Positions 17,459-25,106 of a stretch of 37,142 nucleotides of DNA are shown piece after piece. The DNA lies in contig CAJCJG010000160.1 in NCBI GenBank assembly GCA_903970625.1, forward strand, positions 1 through 37,142, in the 5' to 3' direction. Numbering within the stretch: position 1 is the stretch's first letter; the number at the start of each line of letters is the position of its first letter. The translations under genes and the position numbers were made by a program. Origin of the DNA: Solirubrobacterales bacterium 70-9. GTDB taxonomy: Bacteria > Pseudomonadota > Alphaproteobacteria > Acetobacterales > Acetobacteraceae. The notes below the pieces were generated by a model that had not been told where the DNA came from, ran no database searches, and worked only from the letters and a program-made list of their open reading frames with translations.

Positions 17459-17914
17459 ATGGCAACTCACACGGCCGACGTAGAATGGACCCTGAAAGCA
17501 GGCGAGGATTTTCCGAAAGGCCGTTACAGCCGCGGCCACACGGTCGGCTTCGACGGCGGGATCGAAGTCGCCGCATCCGCCTCGCCGCATGTCGTCGGCA
17601 AATGGGCCGTGGAGAAGGCCGTCGACCCGGAAGAAATGCTCGTCGCCGCCCTGGCAAGCTGCCACATGCTGTCTTTCCTGCACGTCGCCCGGGAAGCAGG
17701 CTTCGTGGTCTCGGCCTATCGCGATCAGGCCAAGGGGACGATGAGCGAGATCGCGCCCGGCCGTCTGGCTGTCACAAAGGTCGTCTTGCATCCGCGCATC
17801 GAATGGGCGGGGCCGATTCCTGACGAGACGACGCTGGACCGCCTGCATCACGTAGCGCACGAAGTCTGCTTCATCGCGAATTCGGTGAAGACGGAGGTGA
17901 CGGTGGCGTCCTAG
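17459..17914 (+). CDS. OsmC-family protein
   Basis: The 151-residue protein belongs to the OsmC/Ohr superfamily of thiol-dependent peroxide-detoxifying and related proteins. Family features are VDPEEMLVAALASCHMLSFLHVAREAGF, which holds the first reactive Cys, and the second Cys in HVAHEVCFIANSVK near the C-terminus. The two cysteines and a Glu in the helix are the usual peroxidase residues. It follows the YdcZ-like gene by 10 bp. Its stop codon shares the CTAG palindrome with the LysR gene's stop on the other strand (4 bp overlap). Confidence 0.92.
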   Translation: MATHTADVEWTLKAGEDFPKGRYSRGHTVGFDGGIEVAASASPHVVGKWAVEKAVDPEEMLVAALASCHMLSFLHVAREAGFVVSAYRDQAKGTMSEIAPGRLAVTKVVLHPRIEWAGPIPDETTLDRLHHVAHEVCFIANSVKTEVTVAS

Positions 17915-18795
17915 CCTATCTTCCGGTACCGTAGCGCATCGATCAGCAGCGAGAAGGCCGGGGTCGGCTGGCGGCGGCTCGGATAATACAGGTGATATCC
18001 GGACACCGGCGGGCACCAATCCGCCAGAACTCTAACGAGCCGGCCTGTAGCCACGTCCTCTTGCACGACATCCTCGGGCAGATGCGCGAGACCCAGGCCG
18101 GCCTGCGCCATCCGGTGCATTTGCGCCACGCTGTTGAACACCAACGGCCCCTCGGCCCGCACGCGCAACTCGCGCCCATCTTTCGCAAACGGCCAGATAT
18201 AGAGTCCGCCGGAGGTCGGCAGGCGGAGGCTGATGCAGGCATGGCCGGTCAGGTCGTGCGGTGTCCGGGGAAGCTGCCGCCGTTCGAAATAGGCCGGCGC
18301 ACCGACGACGGCCATGCGGAAGTCGGGACCGATGCGCAGGGCGATCATGTCCTTCGCCACCTGCTCGCCCAGCCGCACGCCCGCGTCAAAGCGTTCGGCC
18401 ACGATGTCGATCAGCCCATACTCGTTGATGATCTCGATTCCGATATCCGGGTAGTTGGGCAGCAGCCTCGCCAGGACCGGCGTGAGGATCGTCTCCGTCG
18501 CGTGCTCGACCGACGTCAGGCGCAGCGTGCCCGCCGGCTTTTCGCGCAGCGCCGTCAAGCTGGCCAATGAGGCTTCGATCCCGTCGAAATGCGGCCCGAT
18601 GGTCTGAAGCAGCCGTTCACCCGCCTCGGTGGGCGCGACACTGCGGGTCGTGCGAGTCAACAGCCGTAGCCCGAGCCGCGCTTCCAAAGTCCGAACGGTG
18701 TGGCTCAGCGCCGGCTGCGAGACACCGAGTTGCGCGGCCGCGCGGGTAAAACTCCGTTCGCGGGCCACGGCCAGGAACGCGATCAGGTCGCTCAT
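17911..18795 (-). CDS. LysR-family transcriptional regulator
   Basis: The 294-residue protein has an N-terminal winged helix (MSDLIAFLAVARERSFTRAAAQLGVSQPALSHTVRTLEARLG, residues 1-60) and a periplasmic-binding-type effector domain ending PTPAFSLLIDALRYR. The start at 18795 is preferred: it places FLAVARERSF at the standard distance and has GGGAG just upstream; a longer ATG at 18810 is possible. It is divergent from an SDR gene, with a perfect LysR box in the shared region, so it likely controls that SDR and its own expression. The effector is unknown. Confidence 0.92.
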   Translation of the reverse strand: MSDLIAFLAVARERSFTRAAAQLGVSQPALSHTVRTLEARLGLRLLTRTTRSVAPTEAGERLLQTIGPHFDGIEASLASLTALREKPAGTLRLTSVEHATETILTPVLARLLPNYPDIGIEIINEYGLIDIVAERFDAGVRLGEQVAKDMIALRIGPDFRMAVVGAPAYFERRQLPRTPHDLTGHACISLRLPTSGGLYIWPFAKDGRELRVRAEGPLVFNSVAQMHRMAQAGLGLAHLPEDVVQEDVATGRLVRVLADWCPPVSGYHLYYPSRRQPTPAFSLLIDALRYRKIG

Positions 18796-18811
18796 GGTCT
18801 CCCGCGCCATT

Positions 18812-18828
18812 CATAACGCCCGATTATG
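18812..18828. promoter_or_regulatory. LysR-type operator (ATAA-N7-TTAT, T-N11-A)
   Basis: CATAA-N7-TTATG is a perfect 5 bp inverted repeat, and its inner bases fit the classic LysR box T-N11-A exactly. It lies 17 bp upstream of the lysR start at 18795 and about 104 bp upstream of the divergent SDR gene, the usual position for autoregulation and activation of the neighbour. Confidence 0.65.
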
Positions 18829-18931
18829 AGTCTATGCGCGTTCTAGCAGCTAATCGCATCGCGCTGCACGCCCTAGATCAAGCGCCGAAGATGACGGGCG
18901 CCCGCCCGTTGCTCGCAAACAGGAGAGTGCG

Positions 18932-19765
18932 ATGAGCAAAGTCTGGTTCGTGACCGGTGCCGGCAGCGGCATCGGGGCCGGCACCGTCAGGGCGGCGCTG
19001 GCAGCGGGCGACCGGGTGGTCGCGTCCGGCCGCAGCCTGGAAAAACTTCGCAACGCCCTCGGCAACGACGAAAACCTCGCATTCGTCACGCTGGACGTGG
19101 CCGATGCCGCGCAGGCGGAAGCGGCGGTCGCGGAAGCGGTGCATCGGTTCGGCCGTATCGACGTGCTGGTCAACAACGCCGGCTACAGCCACCTCGGCAA
19201 CTTCGAGGAACTGACCATTGCAGACATCGAAGGCCAGTTCGCGACGAATTTCTGGGGTGTCGCGCATGTCATGCGCGCAGCACTGCCGGCGATGCGGGCG
19301 CAGCGGTCGGGCCACATCATCAATATCAGTTCGGTCGCGGGTGTGGTCGGCCTGAAACATTGCAGCGCCTACGGGGCGACGAAATTCGCCGTGGAAGGTC
19401 TCTCGCTCGCCGTGGCGGAGGAAGTGGCGCAGTTCGGTATCAAGGTCACGCTCGTCGAACCGGGTTTCTTCCGCACCGGCCTGCTGGATGCCCGCAACGT
19501 CAAATACGCCGACAGCACCATTGCCGACTACGCCGCCGAGGGCACGGCCGAAGCGATGTGGTCAGGCTACGACGGCGCGCAGCCGAACGATCCGGCAAAA
19601 CTCGGCGAGGCGCTGGTCGAACTAACTCGCTTGCCCGCTCCTCCCCGTGTGTTCGCGGCCGGCAGCGACGCCATCGCCGCGATCGCGCCGGTTCTCGAAG
19701 GCCGGCTGGCAGAGTTGCAGGTCCACGATGCTTTGTCGCGGTTTTCGGGCGGCGCCGTCGCATGA
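18932..19765 (+). CDS. Short-chain dehydrogenase/reductase, LysR-linked
   Basis: The 277-residue protein is a classical SDR with NAD(P) binding at VTGAGSGIGAG (8-18), the LVNNAGYS motif, the active-site Ser in INISSVAG and Tyr/Lys in YGATKFAVEG. The P-G motif VEPGFFRTGL follows. The strong AGGAGAG ribosome-binding site sets the ATG at 18932. Divergent placement from a LysR regulator suggests inducible expression by a specific compound. It converges on the ABC permease gene, with 30 bp between. The substrate is not evident; oxidoreductases of this group act on many alcohols and ketones. Confidence 0.93.
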   Translation: MSKVWFVTGAGSGIGAGTVRAALAAGDRVVASGRSLEKLRNALGNDENLAFVTLDVADAAQAEAAVAEAVHRFGRIDVLVNNAGYSHLGNFEELTIADIEGQFATNFWGVAHVMRAALPAMRAQRSGHIINISSVAGVVGLKHCSAYGATKFAVEGLSLAVAEEVAQFGIKVTLVEPGFFRTGLLDARNVKYADSTIADYAAEGTAEAMWSGYDGAQPNDPAKLGEALVELTRLPAPPRVFAAGSDAIAAIAPVLEGRLAELQVHDALSRFSGGAVA

Positions 19766-19795
19766 ACGAGCGCAGCCGGCCGGGCTCTATGCCGG

Positions 19796-20752
19796 CTACT
19801 TCACGATCGGAATCTTCGACCGGTCGATCGTTGCCGCCACCGCCAGCACCAGCACGCCGCCGAACACGATCTGCTGCGCGAACGGATCGACGCCGATGAA
19901 CGTCATGCCGATCCGCACCACGGAAACGATCAGCGCGCCCACCAAGGTGCGTGCCACGCTGCCGACACCGCCGGTCAGCGCCGTGCCGCCGACGCACACG
20001 GCGGCGACGGCGGGCAACAGGAACTCGTTGGCCAAGGTCGGCGAGCCGGAGGACAGCCGCGCCCCCATCACCACGCCCGCCAGCGCCGCCAGCCCGCCGG
20101 AGATCGCCAGCGCCACGATCTTGACCGCATTGACCGGCACGCCCGCCACCAACGCCGCTGGCTCGCCCGCCCCGACGGCGACGCTCCAGCGCCCGAACAC
20201 GGTGCGCCGCTCCACGAACAGGCTGACCACCAGCACCGCCACGGCCACCAGGATGTCGTTGGGCACGCCGAACGTGCGCGCGGCGGCGAACGCCAGCACC
20301 GTCTCCCGCATCCCCGGCGGGATCGGGACGGATCGCGTGCCGGACAGCATCAACGCCGTCGCCGCCGCGATGCCGCTGACGGCGAGCGTGGCGATGAACG
20401 ACGGAATGCGCAGCCGGGTTTGCGCGACGCCGCTGATCACGCCGGCGAGAATGCCGGAGAGCAGCGCCAGCGGCACCGACAGAAAGCCGAGTGCGGGCAA
20501 CGTCACCGCCATCACCACGCTCGACAGCGATGCAACCGCCTGCACCGACAGGTCGATGCCACCGACCATGATCACGAACGTCAGGCCCGCGCCCATGATG
20601 AACAAAGTCGCGGTGTCGGCCGCGAGCAGCATCAGCGTGTTGGCTTCCAGAAACGTCGGCGACAGCACGCCGACCAGCAACACCAGCACCACCAGCGTCG
20701 CAATCGGCGCATTGTCGCGCAGCCGCGCGGCCGTTTGCGACGAAATGCGCAT
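19796..20752 (-). CDS. Sugar ABC transporter permease (RbsC type), second permease
   Basis: The 318-residue inner-membrane protein is a carbohydrate importer permease of the RbsC/branched-chain-like group, with about eight to ten hydrophobic segments. Motifs typical of the group are LTFVIMVGGIDLSVQAVASL, RIPSFIATLA, and the cytoplasmic EAA-like loop GEPAALVAGVPVNAVKIVALAISGGLAALAG. The start at 20752 overlaps the ATPase stop by ATGA, so translation is coupled. Two permeases plus one double ATPase form a heterodimer importer. It is the last gene of the operon. Confidence 0.92.
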   Translation of the reverse strand: MRISSQTAARLRDNAPIATLVVLVLLVGVLSPTFLEANTLMLLAADTATLFIMGAGLTFVIMVGGIDLSVQAVASLSSVVMAVTLPALGFLSVPLALLSGILAGVISGVAQTRLRIPSFIATLAVSGIAAATALMLSGTRSVPIPPGMRETVLAFAAARTFGVPNDILVAVAVLVVSLFVERRTVFGRWSVAVGAGEPAALVAGVPVNAVKIVALAISGGLAALAGVVMGARLSSGSPTLANEFLLPAVAAVCVGGTALTGGVGSVARTLVGALIVSVVRIGMTFIGVDPFAQQIVFGGVLVLAVAATIDRSKIPIVK

Positions 20753-22263
20753 CAGACCATGTACCGGATCAGGTCGAGCTGCGCCGGCTTCGCGCCAGGT
20801 GTCGCCTCGAACCTTTGCGTGATGGCGCCGTCACGCATGACGAGAATCGAATGCGCAAGACCGATGGTCTCCTCCAGCGTGTCCGCCGTCAGCAGCACGG
20901 CGACACCCTGTTCGCCGACCGTACGCACAAGATCGTACACGTCCTGCTTGGCGCCGACATCGAGGCCGCGTGTCGGGTGGTCGAGGATCAGCACGCGCAC
21001 GCCGGCCTCGATCCATTTGGCCAGCACGATTTTTTGCTGATTGCCGCCGGAGAAATTGCCGCACGGCAAGTCGATGTTCGGCGGCCGGATGCTCAGCTTC
21101 TTCACCCACTCCCGCGCCAGCGCCCGCTCGCCGCCGGTGCCGAGCACGCCCCAGGTCGACATGCGGCGCAGCGACGGCAACGTGATGTTGGCCGCCATGC
21201 TCATCGGCAGCACCACCCCCTCCACCCGCCGCTCCTGCGGCACGTAGCCGACACCCGCGCGCACCGCATCGACCGGCGAGCGGAACGCGACGGCGGCGCC
21301 GTTCAGTTCCAACCGGCCTTCGGTGTGCGGCAGCAAACCGGCGAGCGTGCGCACCACCCCTTCCCGGCCAGAGCCGATGACTCCCGCGATGGCCAGCACC
21401 TCGCCCGCGTGTAATTCGAAATCGACATGCCGATAATGGCCGGCGCAGCCGAGATCCTTTGCCGCCAGCACGACGCGGCTCTCGCACGCCGCCTGGCGGT
21501 CCTCGCGATAATACTCGGTGCGGCGGCCGGCGCCGACCATCAGCCGGTGCAGCGCCGCCTCGCTTGCCTCGGCCGCCGGCATGCCGGCAACGACGGCACC
21601 GTCCTTCATCACATAGACGCGGTCGGACAGTTCCAAGATTTCGTCGATGCGGTGCGAGACGAACACGAAACTGGCCCGGCCGCGCAACGCGCGCACGCGG
21701 CTGAACAGAATGTCGATCTCCGCCTGTTCCAGCACCGATGTCGGCTCGTCGAGAAACACGACGATATGGCCTTCGGTTTCCTCCTCCAACACCAGCGCCT
21801 TGGCGAGTTCCACCATCTGCCGTTCGGCGAATGTCAGGCTATCGGCACGGCGCGCGGGGTCGATGTCGAGGTTGACTTTTTCCAGTTGGCGCCGTGCCGC
21901 GGCGTGCATCGCGCGCCAGTTGATTGCCCCCATGCGAATGAACGCGGCCTCGCGCCCGAGATAGATATTCTCGGCAACAGAAATGTTCAGCAGCAGCGAT
22001 TGCTCCTGATGCACCATGCCGATGCCGGCGCGCGCCGCATCCAGTGGCGAGCGCAGCACGATGGGCGTGCCCTCGTGCAGGATGCGGCCAGAATCCGGCT
22101 GATAAACGCCGGAGAAAATCTTCATCAACGTCGATTTGCCGGCGCCGTTCTCGCCGACGAGGCCGACCACCTCGTTGCGGCCGATTTCGATGGAGACATC
22201 GGCCAGCGCGCGAACGGCGCCAAAACTCTTGTTCACCGCATCGAGAGTCAGCACCGCGCTCAT
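20752..22263 (-). CDS. Sugar ABC transporter ATPase with two nucleotide-binding domains
   Basis: The 503-residue protein has the RbsA/XylG double-NBD layout. NBD1 (about 1-245) has Walker A GENGAGKST (37-45), Q-loop VHQEQS, a weak signature LTFAERQ and Walker B VFLDEPTS with H-loop VSHRID. NBD2 (about 260-503) has a degenerate Walker A (GVIGSGREG), a strong signature NFSGGNQQ and Walker B LILDHPTRGLD, where His429 replaces the catalytic Glu. So NBD2 is probably the non-hydrolysing partner. Start and stop overlap its neighbours by 4 and 3 bases, showing tight coupling. The His in NBD2 occurs in some sugar importers. Confidence 0.94.
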   Translation of the reverse strand: MSAVLTLDAVNKSFGAVRALADVSIEIGRNEVVGLVGENGAGKSTLMKIFSGVYQPDSGRILHEGTPIVLRSPLDAARAGIGMVHQEQSLLLNISVAENIYLGREAAFIRMGAINWRAMHAAARRQLEKVNLDIDPARRADSLTFAERQMVELAKALVLEEETEGHIVVFLDEPTSVLEQAEIDILFSRVRALRGRASFVFVSHRIDEILELSDRVYVMKDGAVVAGMPAAEASEAALHRLMVGAGRRTEYYREDRQAACESRVVLAAKDLGCAGHYRHVDFELHAGEVLAIAGVIGSGREGVVRTLAGLLPHTEGRLELNGAAVAFRSPVDAVRAGVGYVPQERRVEGVVLPMSMAANITLPSLRRMSTWGVLGTGGERALAREWVKKLSIRPPNIDLPCGNFSGGNQQKIVLAKWIEAGVRVLILDHPTRGLDVGAKQDVYDLVRTVGEQGVAVLLTADTLEETIGLAHSILVMRDGAITQRFEATPGAKPAQLDLIRYMV

Positions 22264-23288
22264 TTGACCATCCGCACGCGCGAGCGATCGGTCGAAAGCG
22301 CCACGGCAACGATGATCAGCGCGCCCTGCACGCCGACTTGCGCGTAAGGCGGCACGCCGACGAGGATCATGCCGTTGCCGAGCACCGTGACCAGCAACAC
22401 ACCGACGATGGTGTTGAGGATGCCGCCCTCCCCGCCCGTCAATGCCGTGCCGCCGACGACGACGGCGGTGATGACGCTGAACAAATAGCCTTGCGCGATC
22501 AGCGCCTGGCTCTGGCCGAACTGTGCCACGCACAGAATACCGCCGACGCCGTAGAAGAAACCGGCAAGCGTATAGACGGCAACGCGCACGCGCCCGACCG
22601 GAATGCCGGAGAGCTTGGCAATATCCTCGCCGCCGCCGAGCACGTACGCCCAGCGGCCGAGCCGCGTGTATGTCTGGATCAGCCACGCGATCAGGATGCA
22701 TCCCAGCGCCGTCCACACCGACAGCGGGATGCCGAGCACGCGCGTCAGCGCGATATCGCGGATCAGCGGATCGGCGATGCGCACGGTGATGCCGCCGAGC
22801 ACGACGGTGGCGATCCCGATGCAGGCAAAGCCGACGCCGAGGCTCGCGATCATCGACGGGATGCGCAGCCGCACATGCACCGCCCCGTTGACGCAGCCGA
22901 GCGCCGCCCCGAGCAGGATCGGCGCCGGCAGCGCCCACAGGCCAAAATCGTCGTCATTAACGAGGTTTTTCACCAGCAGCGAGAGCGCGACGGCTGAGAC
23001 GGCGACGATCCCCTCCGTCGAAAGGTCGATGGAGCCAAGCAGAATGACGAACGTCATGCCGCACGCGAGCACCATCGGGATCGCCGCCGAAATGCCGAGG
23101 CGGACGAAGTTGCCGCGCGTCAGGAAGTTGGGGGCGATCAGGGTGATGCCGATGCACAGAAGCAGCAGCACCGCCACCGGCACGAACGGGCGCAAACGCC
23201 CGAGCCGCATTCCGCGCGGCTTGCCATGCACCCGCCCGGACGCCGGGGCGGTGGCCGCCCCGGCGCCGGTCGCGATCGCGTCGTTCAC
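22260..23288 (-). CDS. Sugar ABC transporter permease (RbsC type), first permease
   Basis: The 342-residue protein is the first permease of the importer, with multiple hydrophobic segments from residue 30 on. It has the family motifs TFVILLGSIDLSTEGIVAVSAV, RIPSMIASLGVGFA, the loop GGGEDIAKLSGIPVGRVRVAVYTLAGFFYG and VVVGGTALTGGEGGI. A soluble proline- and alanine-rich N-terminus of about 25 residues precedes the first helix. The start is GTG at 23288, 10 bp after the binding-protein stop; a longer frame with ATG at 23387 overlaps that gene and is unlikely. Its stop overlaps the ATPase start (ATGA). Confidence 0.9.
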   Translation of the reverse strand: MNDAIATGAGAATAPASGRVHGKPRGMRLGRLRPFVPVAVLLLLCIGITLIAPNFLTRGNFVRLGISAAIPMVLACGMTFVILLGSIDLSTEGIVAVSAVALSLLVKNLVNDDDFGLWALPAPILLGAALGCVNGAVHVRLRIPSMIASLGVGFACIGIATVVLGGITVRIADPLIRDIALTRVLGIPLSVWTALGCILIAWLIQTYTRLGRWAYVLGGGEDIAKLSGIPVGRVRVAVYTLAGFFYGVGGILCVAQFGQSQALIAQGYLFSVITAVVVGGTALTGGEGGILNTIVGVLLVTVLGNGMILVGVPPYAQVGVQGALIIVAVALSTDRSRVRMVK

Positions 23289-23298
23289 CGACGCAGCC

Positions 23299-24381
23299 TC
23301 ACATGTAGCGCATCTGGCCTTGCACGCGGCCCCAAAAATCGTTGAAGTCGATCGGCTTCGGCTCCTTCTTGCCGGCCAGGAAGGCATCGACAGTCTTCGC
23401 CGTCACCGGAACGCCGGTGCCATAGAATTCGCGATGCAGCTTCGGTTCTTTCTCGATGTCGATCTTGCCGATGCGGGTGTTGTAGGCGATGGACAGGCCC
23501 ATGCCGCCGACCCACAGCGGGTCCCAATCGACGGTGCCGGCCATCTCGCCCGACTTCACGGCGGCGACCGCGACGGCGGTACCGTCGATGCCGCTGACAG
23601 GGATCTTGCCGTTCAGCCCCTCGGCCCGCAGCGCCTCCAGCGCGCCGGACGCCATTTCGTCGTTGGCGGCCCAGATGCCCTTGATCTGATCGCCGAAGCG
23701 CGTCATCCACGCCTGCGTGATCTTGAACGCTTCAGGTGCTGTCCAGTTGGCGACCTGGAAGTCGAGCAGCTTAACGTTCTTGTTGCCGTCCAGTGCCTGC
23801 TGCATGCCGGCCTTGCGCTCGATGGCCGGCACGTTGCTGAAGATGCCGCCGAGGCCGACGATACCGCCGGAACCACCCATCGCCTCGAAAAGCGTATCGG
23901 CCATCAGCTTGCCGTACACCACACCGTCGAACAGAATGTGCGCGGCGTAGTGATTGCCGAAATCCCACGGGTGCAGATCGGCCGGCTTGTTCCAGATCGT
24001 GACCACCTGCCCGCCGGCCTTGGTAATATCTTCCACGATCACACGCGCATCCGGGCTGTCGTTCGGGTCGATACACAGCACGAGGTTGCCGCCGCTTTTG
24101 GCGATCAACGCGCGGACGTCGGCGATGCCCTTCTCCGAATTGCCTTCGGTGACGAGGACTTCGATGGGCAGCCCGACGGATTTGGCGAAGTTCTGGCCAC
24201 CCTTGGCGAAGTCCGCGTGATACGGATTGGTCAGGGAGCGTAGCGAGATCGCGAGCTGCGTGGTGCCGGCGGCGCGAGCCTTGCCGATGAATGGCATTGG
24301 CAATGCCGCCGCCCCGAGCAGGCCGGCGCCGGTCTTCAACAGCGTCCGCCGCGACGGACGAAAGATGGTCGTATCGGTCAT
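23299..24381 (-). CDS. Periplasmic sugar-binding protein, Tat-exported
   Basis: The 360-residue protein is a periplasmic binding protein of the ribose/galactose type. The N-terminus carries a twin-arginine motif (SRRTLLKTGAGLLGAAAL, Arg11-Arg12) and a cleavage site near ARAAGT. The fold begins with QLAISLRSLTNPYHADFAKGG and ends with the hinge VDAFLAGKKEPKPIDF. Central markers are SEKGIADVRALIAKSGGN, LCIDPNDSPDA, GIWAANDEMASGALEALRAEG and PVSGIDGTAVAVAAVKSG. Tat export suggests the protein folds, perhaps with a ligand or cofactor, before export. A sigma-70-like promoter lies just upstream. Ligand cannot be named. Confidence 0.94.
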   Translation of the reverse strand: MTDTTIFRPSRRTLLKTGAGLLGAAALPMPFIGKARAAGTTQLAISLRSLTNPYHADFAKGGQNFAKSVGLPIEVLVTEGNSEKGIADVRALIAKSGGNLVLCIDPNDSPDARVIVEDITKAGGQVVTIWNKPADLHPWDFGNHYAAHILFDGVVYGKLMADTLFEAMGGSGGIVGLGGIFSNVPAIERKAGMQQALDGNKNVKLLDFQVANWTAPEAFKITQAWMTRFGDQIKGIWAANDEMASGALEALRAEGLNGKIPVSGIDGTAVAVAAVKSGEMAGTVDWDPLWVGGMGLSIAYNTRIGKIDIEKEPKLHREFYGTGVPVTAKTVDAFLAGKKEPKPIDFNDFWGRVQGQMRYM

Positions 24382-24440
24382 AAACGTTCTCTCCGGTTTG
24401 CGATGACTTCTTGTGGTCTTGTCGCTTGTCGCCGGCGGCC

Positions 24441-24468
24441 ACTATAGCCAGCCGGTTGGTGACTTCAA
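24441..24468 (-). promoter_or_regulatory. Sigma-70-like promoter for the sugar ABC operon
   Basis: On the minus strand, TTGAAG and TATAGT are separated by 16 bp. The -10 box lies 60 bp before the binding-protein ATG. The -35 box sits on the TetR stop codon, so this promoter serves the transporter operon independently of the upstream genes. The distance and sequence fit the consensus well; no operator is identified. Confidence 0.5.
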
Positions 24469-25106
24469 GGGTCGGCTGGACGGCGCAGATAGGAGAGCAC
24501 GATGTCCACGATCACGGCCCGCCGCCGCTCCAGCGCCTCCGGCGCGCCGAGGTCGAAGCCGTAGATCACCGACAAAGTGTGGCGATTGTTGAGATAATAG
24601 TACCCGAGTGCCGCGATGGAGATGTACACCTGACTGGGGTCGAGCCCGTCGCGAAAGGCACCGCTCTCCGCGCCGCGTTGCAGCAGGCGCCCGATCAGGG
24701 CCACGAACGGCGAGTGCATTTCGGCAATCCGGCTGCTGCGCTTCAGATGCACCGCGCGATGCAGATTTTCCGTGTTCAGCAGGCGCAGGAATTCCGGATT
24801 CTTGAGGTAGTAGTTCCAGGTAAACTCCACCAGCCGCGTGATCGCGGCCACCGGGTCGAGATGATCCAGGTCCAGCAACCGCTCGGCGGCGCGGATGTCG
24901 CCGTAGGATTCTTCCAGCACGGCGAGGTACAGATCGTTCTTGCTGCCGAAATAGTGATAGATCATCCGCTTGTTGATGCGGGCCCGCTCCGCAATCGTGT
25001 CCACCCGCCCGCCTGCCAGACCCTTGCGAGCGAACTCCGCCTTTGCGGCGGCCAGGATGCGCGCCCGCGTCGCCACCGGGTCGCGTGTGCGCGTCGCCTC
25101 AGCCAC
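24465..25106 (-). CDS. TetR-family regulator with RutR-like C-terminal domain
   Basis: The 213-residue protein has a TetR helix-turn-helix at the N-terminus (ATRARILAAAKAEFARKGLAGGRVDTIAERARINKRMIYHYFGSKNDLYLAVLE, residues 10-63). It has a ligand domain resembling RutR/YcdC with the FTWNYYLKNPEFLRLLNTEN segment. The GTG start at 25106 overlaps the acyl-CoA dehydrogenase stop by 8 bp. It is followed after 83 bp by the sugar-transporter operon, so it may regulate the dehydrogenase, the transporter, or both. The ligand is unknown. A RutR homologue acting on pyrimidines is only one option. Confidence 0.9.
   Translation of the reverse strand: MAEATRTRDPVATRARILAAAKAEFARKGLAGGRVDTIAERARINKRMIYHYFGSKNDLYLAVLEESYGDIRAAERLLDLDHLDPVAAITRLVEFTWNYYLKNPEFLRLLNTENLHRAVHLKRSSRIAEMHSPFVALIGRLLQRGAESGAFRDGLDPSQVYISIAALGYYYLNNRHTLSVIYGFDLGAPEALERRRAVIVDIVLSYLRRPADP

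Noticed and set aside
22264-22938. N-terminal extension of the ABC ATPase frame
   Set aside because: The extension is the antiphase reading of the upstream permease and is Arg-rich; the ATG at 22263 overlaps the permease stop in ATGA as expected in an operon.
22603-24243. A 546-codon plus-strand frame
   Set aside because: It is antisense to the permease and binding protein, which have clear motifs and an operon layout.
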